This document shows positions 18,362-27,500 of a stretch of DNA of 64,000 nt, piece by piece. The stretch's first letter is position 1. Each line of letters opens with the position of its first letter. Both the position numbers and the translations under genes were made by a program. The notes beneath the pieces are model-generated. The model made no database searches. It was given only the letters and a program-made list of their open reading frames with translations, and was not told the origin of the DNA. This DNA is from Croceivirga sp. (lineage in GTDB: Bacteria; Bacteroidota; Bacteroidia; Flavobacteriales; Flavobacteriaceae): contig JANQQQ010000008.1 in the NCBI GenBank assembly GCA_028284935.1, positions 1 through 64,000 of the forward strand, written 5' to 3'.

Positions 18362-19636
18362 TTAACCCGCCAGGTCATTAAGGGCATCCACCAAGTAATC
18401 AATATCTTTTTTGGTGATATAGATGGCAAAAGAAAGTCTTAGGGCGTTCAACCCTTTACCAGTCATAGGTCGGCAATCAATGCCATATTCTTCCCAAAGT
18501 TTCTCTTTAACAGCAACAACATCTCGCCCATTAACCTCAATTACCTGGATGGCTCCAGAAAGTGTGTCTGGCGCAGGGGTTTTTATCGTGAATCTTGGAT
18601 CGCCTTCAAGCTTTGATCGGAAATAGGTTTTCAATTCAAAGGTCCGCTCGTGGATGCGATCTCCACCAATCGTGTTATGAAAATCTATCGATGCGCCCAA
18701 CCCAAGGACTTCTGGAAGATTGCGCGTGTTGTAATTCTCCAACCGTCGTATACTCGTATCGGTATGCCCTCGAGCAACAATTAGAGGTTTTAAATGTTTT
18801 TGACTTTCTTTTTTTGCATAAAATAGGCCTACCCCTTTCGGTGAGAACAACCATTTATGAGAACTGGCCGTATAAAAGTCACAGTTCAAATCCTTTAGGT
18901 TTATCCTGAACATACCTGCAGACTGTGCTCCATCCACAGCAACCAAAATTCCTTTTTGATGTGCCATTTTAGCTACCTCTTTCACTGGTAGGACCATGCC
19001 ATTGGTATTTACAATATGGCACATGGAAATGACTTTGGTTTTAGGGGTTATGGCCTTTTCATAGACTTCCACCAAATCTGATACGGTTTTGGGCAAAATG
19101 GGCAAAGTGGGACGCACCAACGTAATCCCCTTGGTTTCCTGCCACACCTCCCATGGAATGGTGCCACTGGCATGTTCATGGTTGGCCAGTATAACCTCAT
19201 CGCCAGGTTGCAGATCAAAGCTACGGGCAATCAAATTCATGCCCTCAGTAGTGTTATGGGTCAGCGCAATCTCTTCTGGGGTCACTGAAAATAGGGCTGC
19301 GGCCTTTTTTCGAACGACTTCTTTTTCGTCTTCCCAACCGCCCCACATATATTTTGAGGGAAAGCCGTCCAAAGTATTCCTAAAGGTATTGGTGGCTTGT
19401 TGAATATGGGCGGAAGAAGCCCCTAAGGAAGCATTGTTGAAATAGTGAAGGCCTTTGGCGAAGTGAAATTGTGCCTTTACCAGTTCCCAATAGCCTTCGG
19501 CGTTATTTTGAAGATTATCAAGTCCAGCGGCTTTCCAAGACGATAGTAAATCAGCTCCAAATAAAGGGACCGCGAACGAACTTAAGGTTCCTTGGCCCAA
19601 TTGACGTAAAAAAGTCCTCCTTGCAGGGGTTTTCAT
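18362..19636 (-). CDS. Tat-exported class V aminotransferase-fold PLP enzyme
   Basis: 424 residues. The N-terminus has a twin-arginine signal (ARRTFLRQLG followed by a hydrophobic stretch), so the enzyme is probably exported folded. The rest is a fold-type I class V aminotransferase (isopenicillin-N epimerase/cysteine desulfurase-like): HNTTEGMN phosphate-binding region, VDGAQSAG with the PLP Asp, and SSHKWLFSPKG containing the Schiff-base Lys. The physiological substrate cannot be told. The gene is followed convergently by the molybdoenzyme, and lies downstream of an acyl-CoA dehydrogenase on the same strand with a 52-bp gap. Confidence 0.88.
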   Translation of the reverse strand: MKTPARRTFLRQLGQGTLSSFAVPLFGADLLSSWKAAGLDNLQNNAEGYWELVKAQFHFAKGLHYFNNASLGASSAHIQQATNTFRNTLDGFPSKYMWGGWEDEKEVVRKKAAALFSVTPEEIALTHNTTEGMNLIARSFDLQPGDEVILANHEHASGTIPWEVWQETKGITLVRPTLPILPKTVSDLVEVYEKAITPKTKVISMCHIVNTNGMVLPVKEVAKMAHQKGILVAVDGAQSAGMFRINLKDLNCDFYTASSHKWLFSPKGVGLFYAKKESQKHLKPLIVARGHTDTSIRRLENYNTRNLPEVLGLGASIDFHNTIGGDRIHERTFELKTYFRSKLEGDPRFTIKTPAPDTLSGAIQVIEVNGRDVVAVKEKLWEEYGIDCRPMTGKGLNALRLSFAIYITKKDIDYLVDALNDLAG

Positions 19637-19688
19637 GCTCTCGTAAATCCTTTTTGGTTCCCGATAAAGTTACGAAAGCCATAGGGCA

Positions 19689-20867
19689 TTATTTAAAGGC
19701 AGGAATACCCGTAATGTCCGCTCCAGTAATGAGCAGATGAATGTCATGGGTACCTTCGTAGGTGATGACACTCTCCAAGTTCATCATATGTCGCATGATG
19801 GAATAATCTCCAGTGATGCCCATTCCTCCCAAAACCTGCCTTGCTTCGCGTGCAATTTTAATGGCCATTTCCACATTGTTTCGTTTGGCCATCGAAATTT
19901 GTGCGGTAGTGGCACGTCCTTCGTTCTTTAATTGTCCCAATCGAAAAGCCAAGAGTTGTGCCTTGGTAATTTCGGTCACCATTTCGGCCAGTTTCTTTTG
20001 TTGTAATTGAAAGGCGGCAATAGGTTTGCCAAATTGAATGCGTTCCTTGGCATATCGCAAGGCCGTATCATAACAGTCCATTGCGGCACCAATAGCACCC
20101 CAAGAGATTCCATAGCGCGCGGAATCCAAACAACCCAGTGGAGCACCAAGCCCGGATTTATTGGGGAGAAGATTCTCTTTGGGAACTTTTACATTATCAA
20201 AGATTAATTCACCAGTAGCGGAGGCCCTGAGTGACCATTTGTTGTGGGTCTCTGGAGTGGAAAAGCCTTCCATGCCCCTTTCCACAACAAGCCCATGAAT
20301 CCTTCCTTCCTCATTTTTGGCCCAAACCACCGCAACATCGGCAAACGGGGAATTGGATATCCAGAGTTTCGCACCATTCAATAGGTAGTGGTCGCCCATA
20401 TCCTTGTATTTGGTTTCCATGCCTCCCGGATTGGATCCGTGGTTGGGTTCGGTCAATCCAAAACAGCCCATCCATTCTCCCGTAGCCAATTTTGGCAGGT
20501 ATTTTTTTCGCTGCTCTTCCGTACCATAGGCGAATATGGGATACATGACCAAGGAGGACTGCACCGAGGCCGTGGAACGAACCCCACTATCACCCCGTTC
20601 AATTTCTTGCATGATCAGGCCATAGCTAATTTGGTCCAATCCGGCACCTCCATATGCTTCGGGAATGTAGGGGCCAAATGCCCCAATTTCAGCCAAACCA
20701 TTGATAATTTGATTGGGAAATTCAGCTTTTTGCGCATATTCTTCTATGATAGGGGAAATATCACGTTTTACCCATTGCCGTGCGGCATCGCGAACCAATA
20801 TGTGTTCTTCTGATAGAAGGTCGTCTAAATTGTAGTAATCCGGAGCTTCAAATAAATCTGGCTTCAT
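19689..20867 (-). CDS. gcdH: Glutaryl-CoA dehydrogenase
   Basis: 392 residues, the normal length for the family. It oxidises and decarboxylates glutaryl-CoA to crotonyl-CoA in lysine/tryptophan breakdown, with FAD. The acyl-CoA dehydrogenase fold is seen throughout, with segments characteristic of the glutaryl-CoA branch: RSTASVQSSLVM, CFGLTEPNHGSNPGGMET, KWSLRASATGE, ARYGISWG and the catalytic Glu in NLESVITYEGTHDIH. A different acyl-CoA dehydrogenase specificity is possible but less likely given these matches. It precedes the PLP enzyme on the same strand. Confidence 0.92.
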   Translation of the reverse strand: MKPDLFEAPDYYNLDDLLSEEHILVRDAARQWVKRDISPIIEEYAQKAEFPNQIINGLAEIGAFGPYIPEAYGGAGLDQISYGLIMQEIERGDSGVRSTASVQSSLVMYPIFAYGTEEQRKKYLPKLATGEWMGCFGLTEPNHGSNPGGMETKYKDMGDHYLLNGAKLWISNSPFADVAVVWAKNEEGRIHGLVVERGMEGFSTPETHNKWSLRASATGELIFDNVKVPKENLLPNKSGLGAPLGCLDSARYGISWGAIGAAMDCYDTALRYAKERIQFGKPIAAFQLQQKKLAEMVTEITKAQLLAFRLGQLKNEGRATTAQISMAKRNNVEMAIKIAREARQVLGGMGITGDYSIMRHMMNLESVITYEGTHDIHLLITGADITGIPAFK

Positions 20868-20921
20868 TCAAAATATTTTTCCAAAGGTAGGAATCAAACG
20901 TAACAATGCTTGGCCATATTG

Positions 20922-21632
20922 TTACAATTTTAGATGGAAGTCCTTGGTTAATTTGATATACTCTTGGGTGAATTGATGCCGCTCCAATTCTATAATCAGT
21001 TCCTTTTCGGAAACAGGGGTTTCTGTGTACGAAAATTGTAGGATACAGCGCTTGAAGGGAACATTGGGCTTTCCCTTTATCCGTAGAATTTCAAAGGGGA
21101 ACAAACCCATCTGGCTGGCCAACTCTAAGACCTTCCTTTCTTCGGATATTGGGATGATCAGGGAAAAAATACCGTTTTTGGCAAGTATCCGTTCCAATCC
21201 TTCAAATAACTGTTCAAAAGGCAAGGCGCTATTTTGTCGCGCATGGTCACGTGAACTATTCCCACTGGTAACACTCTCCGAAAAAAATGGCGGGTTTGAA
21301 ACGACAAGATCATAACGTTCCTCCATTTCCCCATAAAACTCTTGGAAGGAAGCATGGTAACAGAAAAGTCGGTCTGCCCATGGCGAAGCTTCAAAATTTT
21401 CCACGCACTGTTCAAAGGCACTTTCATCCAATTCGAGCGCATCGATGTATTCGGCCGAAGAACGTTGGGCCAGCATAAGGGCTATTAGTCCCGTTCCAGC
21501 TCCAATGTCCAAAATGGAATTGGGGTCGGTTTTCAGGGATGTTACTGCCCCTAAAAGCACGCCATCCGTACCCACTTTCATGGCACAGCGGTCTTGGTGG
21601 ATGGTGAATTGTTTAAACGTAAAGGGTTTCAT
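20922..21632 (-). CDS. trmN6: tRNA1(Val) (adenine37-N6)-methyltransferase
   Basis: 236 residues with the YfiC/TrmN6 pattern. The N-terminus reads FTFKQFTIHQDRCAMKVGTDG, SAM-binding motif I is ILDIGAGTGLIALML, and the N6-adenine catalytic motif is VVSNPPFF. The C-terminal half carries the QMGLFPFEILRIKGKP region of this subfamily. It modifies A37 of tRNA1(Val) in E. coli. It starts 3 bp after the sulfatase stop, so they are cotranscribed. Confidence 0.93.
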   Translation of the reverse strand: MKPFTFKQFTIHQDRCAMKVGTDGVLLGAVTSLKTDPNSILDIGAGTGLIALMLAQRSSAEYIDALELDESAFEQCVENFEASPWADRLFCYHASFQEFYGEMEERYDLVVSNPPFFSESVTSGNSSRDHARQNSALPFEQLFEGLERILAKNGIFSLIIPISEERKVLELASQMGLFPFEILRIKGKPNVPFKRCILQFSYTETPVSEKELIIELERHQFTQEYIKLTKDFHLKL

Positions 21633-21635
21633 TAC

Positions 21636-23060
21636 TTAATTGACTCTACCGGGAAGACGTGTTTCCCTACCTTCCATGCCATAAAGGGCATCTCCAAGCG
21701 TTACACGTTTTTCATCGGCCATTTTTTTAATTTTCGCTACGATATTCGGATATTGTGCTGCGACATTTGAAGTTTCACTGATGTCATTTTCCAAATCATA
21801 AAGTTCAATTTCCAACACCTCCCTGTAGGTATATGTTCCTGGCAGGCCATCTTTGCCGCTCTCTTGATTTATCATGGTTCGATACCGATGCGGAAAATAT
21901 AATTTCCATTTTCCGTATCTAACGGCGTGTAGCTCATTGACTCGGTAGTAAAAGAAATAGGCTTCTTGGGGAGCAACATGAGAGGAACCCTTTAAAAGTT
22001 TCCACGCACTTTTTCCATCAATTTGCTTAGGGGGCAGGTGGATGTCGAGGACATCTGCAATGGTGGGTAATATATCTATGGCCATTAGTGGTGTTTTGAT
22101 CACTTTTCCTGCTTTCAGACTATCCGGGTATTTAATGATAAAGGGTTCACGTTGCCCCCCTTCCCAAGCAGTACCTTTTCCTTCCCTGAGCGGCTTGGCA
22201 CTTCCCGCGTGATTGCCATAGGATAGCCAAGGGCCATTGTCCGAAGTAAAAATGACCATGGTATTATCCTCCAAACCTTGGATTTTCAATGTGTTTAAAA
22301 TTTCACCAACCGACCAATCAATTTCCATGATAACATCCCCATAAAGTCCCCTTTTTGATTTGTCCTTAAAGGTATCGGAGACGTACAGCGGAACATGGGG
22401 TTGAGGGTGCGGTACATAAAGAAAGAAGGGGGTGTCTCTGTTTTTTTTGATAAAATCAACACTTCTTTGGGTAATTTCCCGAGTTAAATTGGATTGGTCC
22501 CATAAGGTGTCAATAACCTTTTCGTTGTGGTACAGCGGTAAAGGGCCAAAGTTGAATATAGTTCCCTGTTGAGGATGTTTGGGCCACATATCGTTGGAGT
22601 ACGGAATTCCAAACCATTCATCGAAACCTTGTTCTAAGGGTAAGAATTCTGGGGCATTCCCTAAATGCCATTTCCCAAAAATTCCGGTGGCATATCCCTG
22701 TTCCTTTAGCAGTTCTGCCAATGTGGTTTCATCGGGGTGCAAGCCAATTTTTGAATTGGGCATGAAGGCATTATGAATCCCAATTCGGTTGGGATAGCAA
22801 CCCGTTAACAATGCGGCCCTTGAAGCGGAACAAACGGGTTGAGCCGCATAAAAACTACTAAGTTTCACCCCATCCGCGGCCATTTGGTCCAAATGGGGGG
22901 TAGCAATGTCCGTGGCACCAAAGATACCCACATCTGCATATCCTTGGTCATCGGTGAAAACGATGATGATATTAGGAGGCCGTTTTATAGGTGTTTCTTC
23001 GGTATGCTTCTTACAACGAATAAAAAGTGAAAGCATACCTAGGGTGATAACGATGCGCAT
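21636..23060 (-). CDS. Sulfatase (arylsulfatase family)
   Basis: 474 residues. The formylglycine motif is C-S-A-S-R in VCSASRAALLTG (Cys-type, needing a maturase), and the N-terminal metal-binding segment is IVFTDDQGYADVG. The C-terminal GKWKLYFP region is typical. The first 17 residues are hydrophobic and end in a Cys (LSLFIRC), so it may be a periplasmic or lipid-anchored enzyme, though the lipobox is poor. Such sulfatases cleave sulfate esters, often from marine polysaccharides. The specific substrate cannot be read. It lies 45 bp downstream of rimM and may share its transcript. Confidence 0.9.
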   Translation of the reverse strand: MRIVITLGMLSLFIRCKKHTEETPIKRPPNIIIVFTDDQGYADVGIFGATDIATPHLDQMAADGVKLSSFYAAQPVCSASRAALLTGCYPNRIGIHNAFMPNSKIGLHPDETTLAELLKEQGYATGIFGKWHLGNAPEFLPLEQGFDEWFGIPYSNDMWPKHPQQGTIFNFGPLPLYHNEKVIDTLWDQSNLTREITQRSVDFIKKNRDTPFFLYVPHPQPHVPLYVSDTFKDKSKRGLYGDVIMEIDWSVGEILNTLKIQGLEDNTMVIFTSDNGPWLSYGNHAGSAKPLREGKGTAWEGGQREPFIIKYPDSLKAGKVIKTPLMAIDILPTIADVLDIHLPPKQIDGKSAWKLLKGSSHVAPQEAYFFYYRVNELHAVRYGKWKLYFPHRYRTMINQESGKDGLPGTYTYREVLEIELYDLENDISETSNVAAQYPNIVAKIKKMADEKRVTLGDALYGMEGRETRLPGRVN

Positions 23061-23105
23061 TGGTAAAATATAGTTGGTATTTGTATCCGAATAAATGTAG
23101 TAATA

Positions 23106-23633
23106 CTACTGCAAATAGAGATCGACCAATCCTTCCGGTGTTGTTACATAAATCGTTTTGGATGCCCTATCCACTTTGGAGATAATATCATCCGAGATGG
23201 GAATTAGAAGTTCCTTCCCGTCCTTTTTTACCTCAAAAAGTACTTGGGAGGAGGAATCGTTTATGGATTCGATGGTACCAATGTCACCGTGCTTGGTATC
23301 CATTACGGTGAAACCGATTACTTCATGATAATAAAATTGATTTCCGGATAATTTTGGCAGTTGCGTCAAGGGTAGAAATACCTCTTTCGCCAATAGGGAA
23401 TTTGCTGAAGCTTCATCGCCAACATCCTCAAATTTTACCCGAAGTAGACTGGATTTATGCAATTGGCTTTTTTCAATGAAAAATGGAATCAATTTTTTGC
23501 CCAAATCGACAAAAACTGATTCCATTCCTTCATAAATTTCAGGCTCATCGGTATCCAATTTAATCAATACCTCACCTTTAAAACTATATTTTGATACGAT
23601 TTTACCGAGATAGAAACACTCGTCTTTGCGCAT
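23106..23633 (-). CDS. rimM: Ribosome maturation factor RimM
   Basis: 175 residues. The N-terminal RimM beta-barrel begins CFYLGKIVSKYSFKGEV. The C-terminal PRC-barrel domain contains FYYHEVIGFTVMD and ends ATPEGLVDLY-like. It helps 30S maturation and binds S19. It follows rpsP with a 9-bp gap, the conserved rpsP-rimM arrangement. Confidence 0.95.
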   Translation of the reverse strand: MRKDECFYLGKIVSKYSFKGEVLIKLDTDEPEIYEGMESVFVDLGKKLIPFFIEKSQLHKSSLLRVKFEDVGDEASANSLLAKEVFLPLTQLPKLSGNQFYYHEVIGFTVMDTKHGDIGTIESINDSSSQVLFEVKKDGKELLIPISDDIISKVDRASKTIYVTTPEGLVDLYLQ

Positions 23634-23642
23634 CTTTACAAC

Positions 23643-24320
23643 TTACTCTTTTGGAGCCTCTTCTTCTTTAGCTTCTGCTGCAGTCTCTTCAGCTGGAGCT
23701 TCTTCTGTTTCGGCTTTAGCTTCTGCAGCGGGTTCTTCCGTTACTGTTTCAGCAGGGGCCTCTGGGGCAGCTTCAGTTTTTTCTTCAACTGTTGCTTCTG
23801 TGGGCTCCGCAGCGGCCTCAACGGCCTCGCCTTCAGCTACTGTTTCTTCAGCAGCCTCTTCAACCTCAGGTTCTGGCTGTTGTGCGGCAATTCTCTTCTC
23901 ATTGGCTTCCTTCTCCGCTTCCAATGCTTTGGCCTTGGCATCCGCATCGGCTTTGCTCAATCCATCCCTCTTGGCTTGAATCTTGTTTTCTTTTTCTTCC
24001 AACCAGGCAGTAAATCGCTTTTCAGCTTCCGCCTCATCAAAAGCGCCCTTCTTTACACCATCCAAAAGGTGTTTTTTCATCAACACCCCTTTGTAGCTCA
24101 AAATGGCACGGGCAGTATCCGTTGGTTGCGCACCGTTGTGCAACCATTGTACGGAACCGTCAACATCCAAATTGATGGTTGCAGGATTGGTATTGGGATT
24201 GTACGTACCCAATTTCTCTAAAAATTTACCGTCTCTCTTTGATCGGGAATCTGCGGCCACGATCCAATAAAATGGTTTTCCTTTTTTACCGTGGCGCTGT
24301 AATCGAATTCTAACTGGCAT
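23643..24320 (-). CDS. rpsP: 30S ribosomal protein S16 with long acidic C-terminal extension
   Basis: 225 residues. Residues 1 to about 80 are S16 ([20 protein letters not shown]). A helical Lys/Glu/Ala segment follows (about 80-140), then an almost pure Ala/Glu/Pro/Val tail to the end. Bacterial S16 is usually 80-90 residues; long tails are known in Bacteroidota, although this one is extensive. The tail is low in complexity and probably disordered. First gene of an operon with rimM. Confidence 0.95.
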   Translation of the reverse strand: MPVRIRLQRHGKKGKPFYWIVAADSRSKRDGKFLEKLGTYNPNTNPATINLDVDGSVQWLHNGAQPTDTARAILSYKGVLMKKHLLDGVKKGAFDEAEAEKRFTAWLEEKENKIQAKRDGLSKADADAKAKALEAEKEANEKRIAAQQPEPEVEEAAEETVAEGEAVEAAAEPTEATVEEKTEAAPEAPAETVTEEPAAEAKAETEEAPAEETAAEAKEEEAPKE

Positions 24321-24405
24321 ATCACATTAATTTGTAGGGTGCCCGACCCTGATTATTAATTCATTTTTCGCGGTCAGTGCGCATCGTCGAACTGAAAAGC
24401 GGATG

Positions 24406-24436
24406 CAAAAATACACTAAATCTGTTATCCTACAAT
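24406..24436 (-). promoter_or_regulatory. Promoter of rpsP-rimM
   Basis: On the minus strand the -7 element TATTTTTG (24413-24406) fits the Bacteroidota consensus TAnnTTTG. A TTG (24435-24433) stands 19 nt upstream as a -33 element. It lies about 85 bp before the rpsP ATG. dnaE diverges from the other side of this interval. Confidence 0.6.
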
Positions 24437-24531
24437 GTTTTAGGATGCTTTTTTGTGGTTGATAACTCCTTACAACTCCATTTTAGAAAAAAAGGCTGTT
24501 TAACTACTTTTATACGTTCCAATAAACGTGT

Positions 24532-27500
24532 ATGTACCTCATTTTCGATACCGAAACCACGGGTCTTCCCAAGAACTATAATGCACCAATTTCCGATACG
24601 GACAACTGGCCCAGATGTGTTCAAATTGCTTGGCAATTGCATGATGCCATGGGGAATTTGCTGGACCACCAAGACTACCTGATACAGCCTAATGGGTTCA
24701 ACATCCCTTACGAGTCGGAACAAATTCACGGTATTTCAACGGCTTTGGCCGAACAAGATGGGGTGCCTCTTCTAGAGGTGCTTGGAAAGTTCAACGAAGC
24801 CTTGGCAAAAGCCACCTTTGTGGTGGGTCAAAATGTAGACTTTGACATTAATGTCATGGGTTGCGAATTTTTTCGAGAAAAGATTCAGAATATACTACAG
24901 GAACTTCCCGTTTTGGATACGTGTACGGAACATACGGCCGAGCTCTGCAAAATTCCTGGGGGACGGGGGGGGAAATTCAAGTTGCCTACCTTAACGGAAC
25001 TACATGAATATCTGTTCGGGGAACCCTTCGCGGAAGCACATAATGCTACGGCGGATGTTGAGGCCACAACACGATGTTTTTTGGAATTACTTCGCAAAAA
25101 ACAGTTCACTCTAGAACAATTGGATGTTCAACCCAATTACTTTGAGCAATTTTCCGAAGCCAATCCCCAAGAAATCAAATTAATTGGGTTACGGCACATC
25201 AATCTTAGGGAAGCTTCCAAAAAAATTGCCGATGCCCTTTGGCAAAAAGATACGGGTGGTGTTGACGAGGTTGATTTACAGCAAAATATTGCCGACTTGG
25301 CCGATATTGATTTTGTGCACCTACATAACCATTCGCAGTTTTCGGTACTACAATCCACCATGAGCACCAAAGACTTGGTGAAACTGGCAGCGGACCACCA
25401 AATGCCCGCTGTGGCGTTGACCGATCATGGTAATATGATGGGAGCCTTCCATTTTGTGAAGGAGGTGAAAGCCCATAACAAATCCGTTAGGGAGAAAAAC
25501 AAAGAAGCAGAGGAAAAGGGTGAAACACCCACGGGCAAAGAAATCACCCCCATCATTGGCTGTGAGTTTTTTGTCTGTGAGGACCACAGCAACAAGTCGG
25601 TCAAAGACAACGGGTACCAAATCGTGTTGTTGGCCAAAAACAAAAAGGGCTATCAAAATTTGGCCAAAATGGCTTCATTGGCCTACACCGATGGGTTTTA
25701 TTACGTTCCGCGAATCGATAAAAATATCATCGAAACCTACAAAGAAGATGTCATTGCCCTTTCGGGAAATCTATATGGCGAGGTGCCATCAAAGCTTTTA
25801 AATATTGGCGAAAAGCAGGCTGAGGAAGCCTTGCTTTGGTGGAAAGGGACATTTAATGGTGATTTCTATTTGGAAATCATGAGACATGGGCAAGAGGATG
25901 AGGACCGCGTCAATCAGGTGTTGCTGCAGTTTGCGAAAAAGTATGATGTTAAACTCATTGCGTCAAACAATACGTATTACGGAAGTAAAAAGGATGCCGA
26001 AGCACATGACATCCTGCTCTGCGTGAAAGATGGAGAATTGGTCAACACCCCGATAGGTAGGGGTAGGGGGTACCGCTATGGACTTCCCAACCAGGAATAT
26101 TATTTTAAGTCCTCCGAAGAGATGAAGGCCCTCTTTAAAGATGTGCCACAAGCGATAGTCAACCTTCAGGAGATTGTAGATAAGGTTGAGGCCTTCGATT
26201 TGGCCAGGGACGTATTGCTACCCAAGTTCGAAATTCCAGAAGAATTCCAAGTTCCGGAAGACCTGGAAGATGGGGGCAAACGAGGGGAGAATGCCTACCT
26301 ACGGCATATTACCTATGAAGGGGCAAAGGAAAGGTATGGCGAAATTACCACGGATATTGAGGAGCGCATTGATTTTGAGTTGGGCACCATTGCCAATTCA
26401 GGCTATCCAGGCTACTTTTTGATTGTGGAGGATTTTATCCGGGAAGCAAGGAATATGGGCGTTTCGGTGGGTCCCGGTCGAGGTTCTGCAGCTGGATCGG
26501 TGGTTGCCTACTGTTTGAGGATTACCAATATTGACCCCATCAAGTATGATTTGCTTTTTGAGCGCTTTTTAAATCCAGATCGGGTTTCAATGCCCGATAT
26601 CGATATTGATTTTGATGATGAAGGACGTGGTAAGGTCATGGACTATGTAATCAACAAATACGGATCTAATCAGGTGGCCCAAATTATCACCTATGGAACC
26701 ATGGCGGCCAAATCCTCGATTCGCGATACGGCAAGAGTGTTGGATTTACCCTTGAATGATGCTGACCGGATCGCCAAGTTGATTCCCACCATGGGAAAAT
26801 TGGGAAAAATATTTGGGAAGGAGGAAGCGGAGCTAAAAAAGAAGTTTCGTGCAGACGATATGCTCAAAATCAACGAGCTTCTCAACATTGCCGAGACGGA
26901 TGATTTGGAAGGGCGCACGGTGAACATGGCCAGGGTACTCGAAGGATCCGTCCGCAATACGGGCATTCATGCCTGTGGCGTAATCATTACTCCGGATGAC
27001 ATTACCAATTTTGTGCCGGTGGCCACAGCGAAGGACTCCGATCTCTATGTGACACAATTTGATAATTCCGTTGTTGAGGATGCGGGCTTATTAAAGATGG
27101 ATTTCTTAGGTCTTAAAACCCTTACCTTGATAAAGGACACGGTGAAAATTGTGAAAGCTAGAACAGGGTTGGAATTGGTACCCGATGATTTTCCGTTGGA
27201 CGATGAGAAAACGTATGAACTCTTTCAACGTGGGGAAACGGTAGGTATCTTCCAGTACGAATCCCCTGGAATGCAGAAGCACATGAAAAGTCTGAAACCT
27301 ACGGTATTTGATGATCTTATTGCTATGAATGCTTTGTATCGCCCGGGTCCCATGGAATATATTCCCAGTTTTATTGCCCGTAAACATGGTGAGGAAGAGA
27401 TTACCTATGACCTTCCCGAAATGGAGGAGTATTTAAAAGACACCTATGGCATCACGGTGTATCAAGAACAAGTGATGCGACTTTCCCAAAAACTGGCCGG

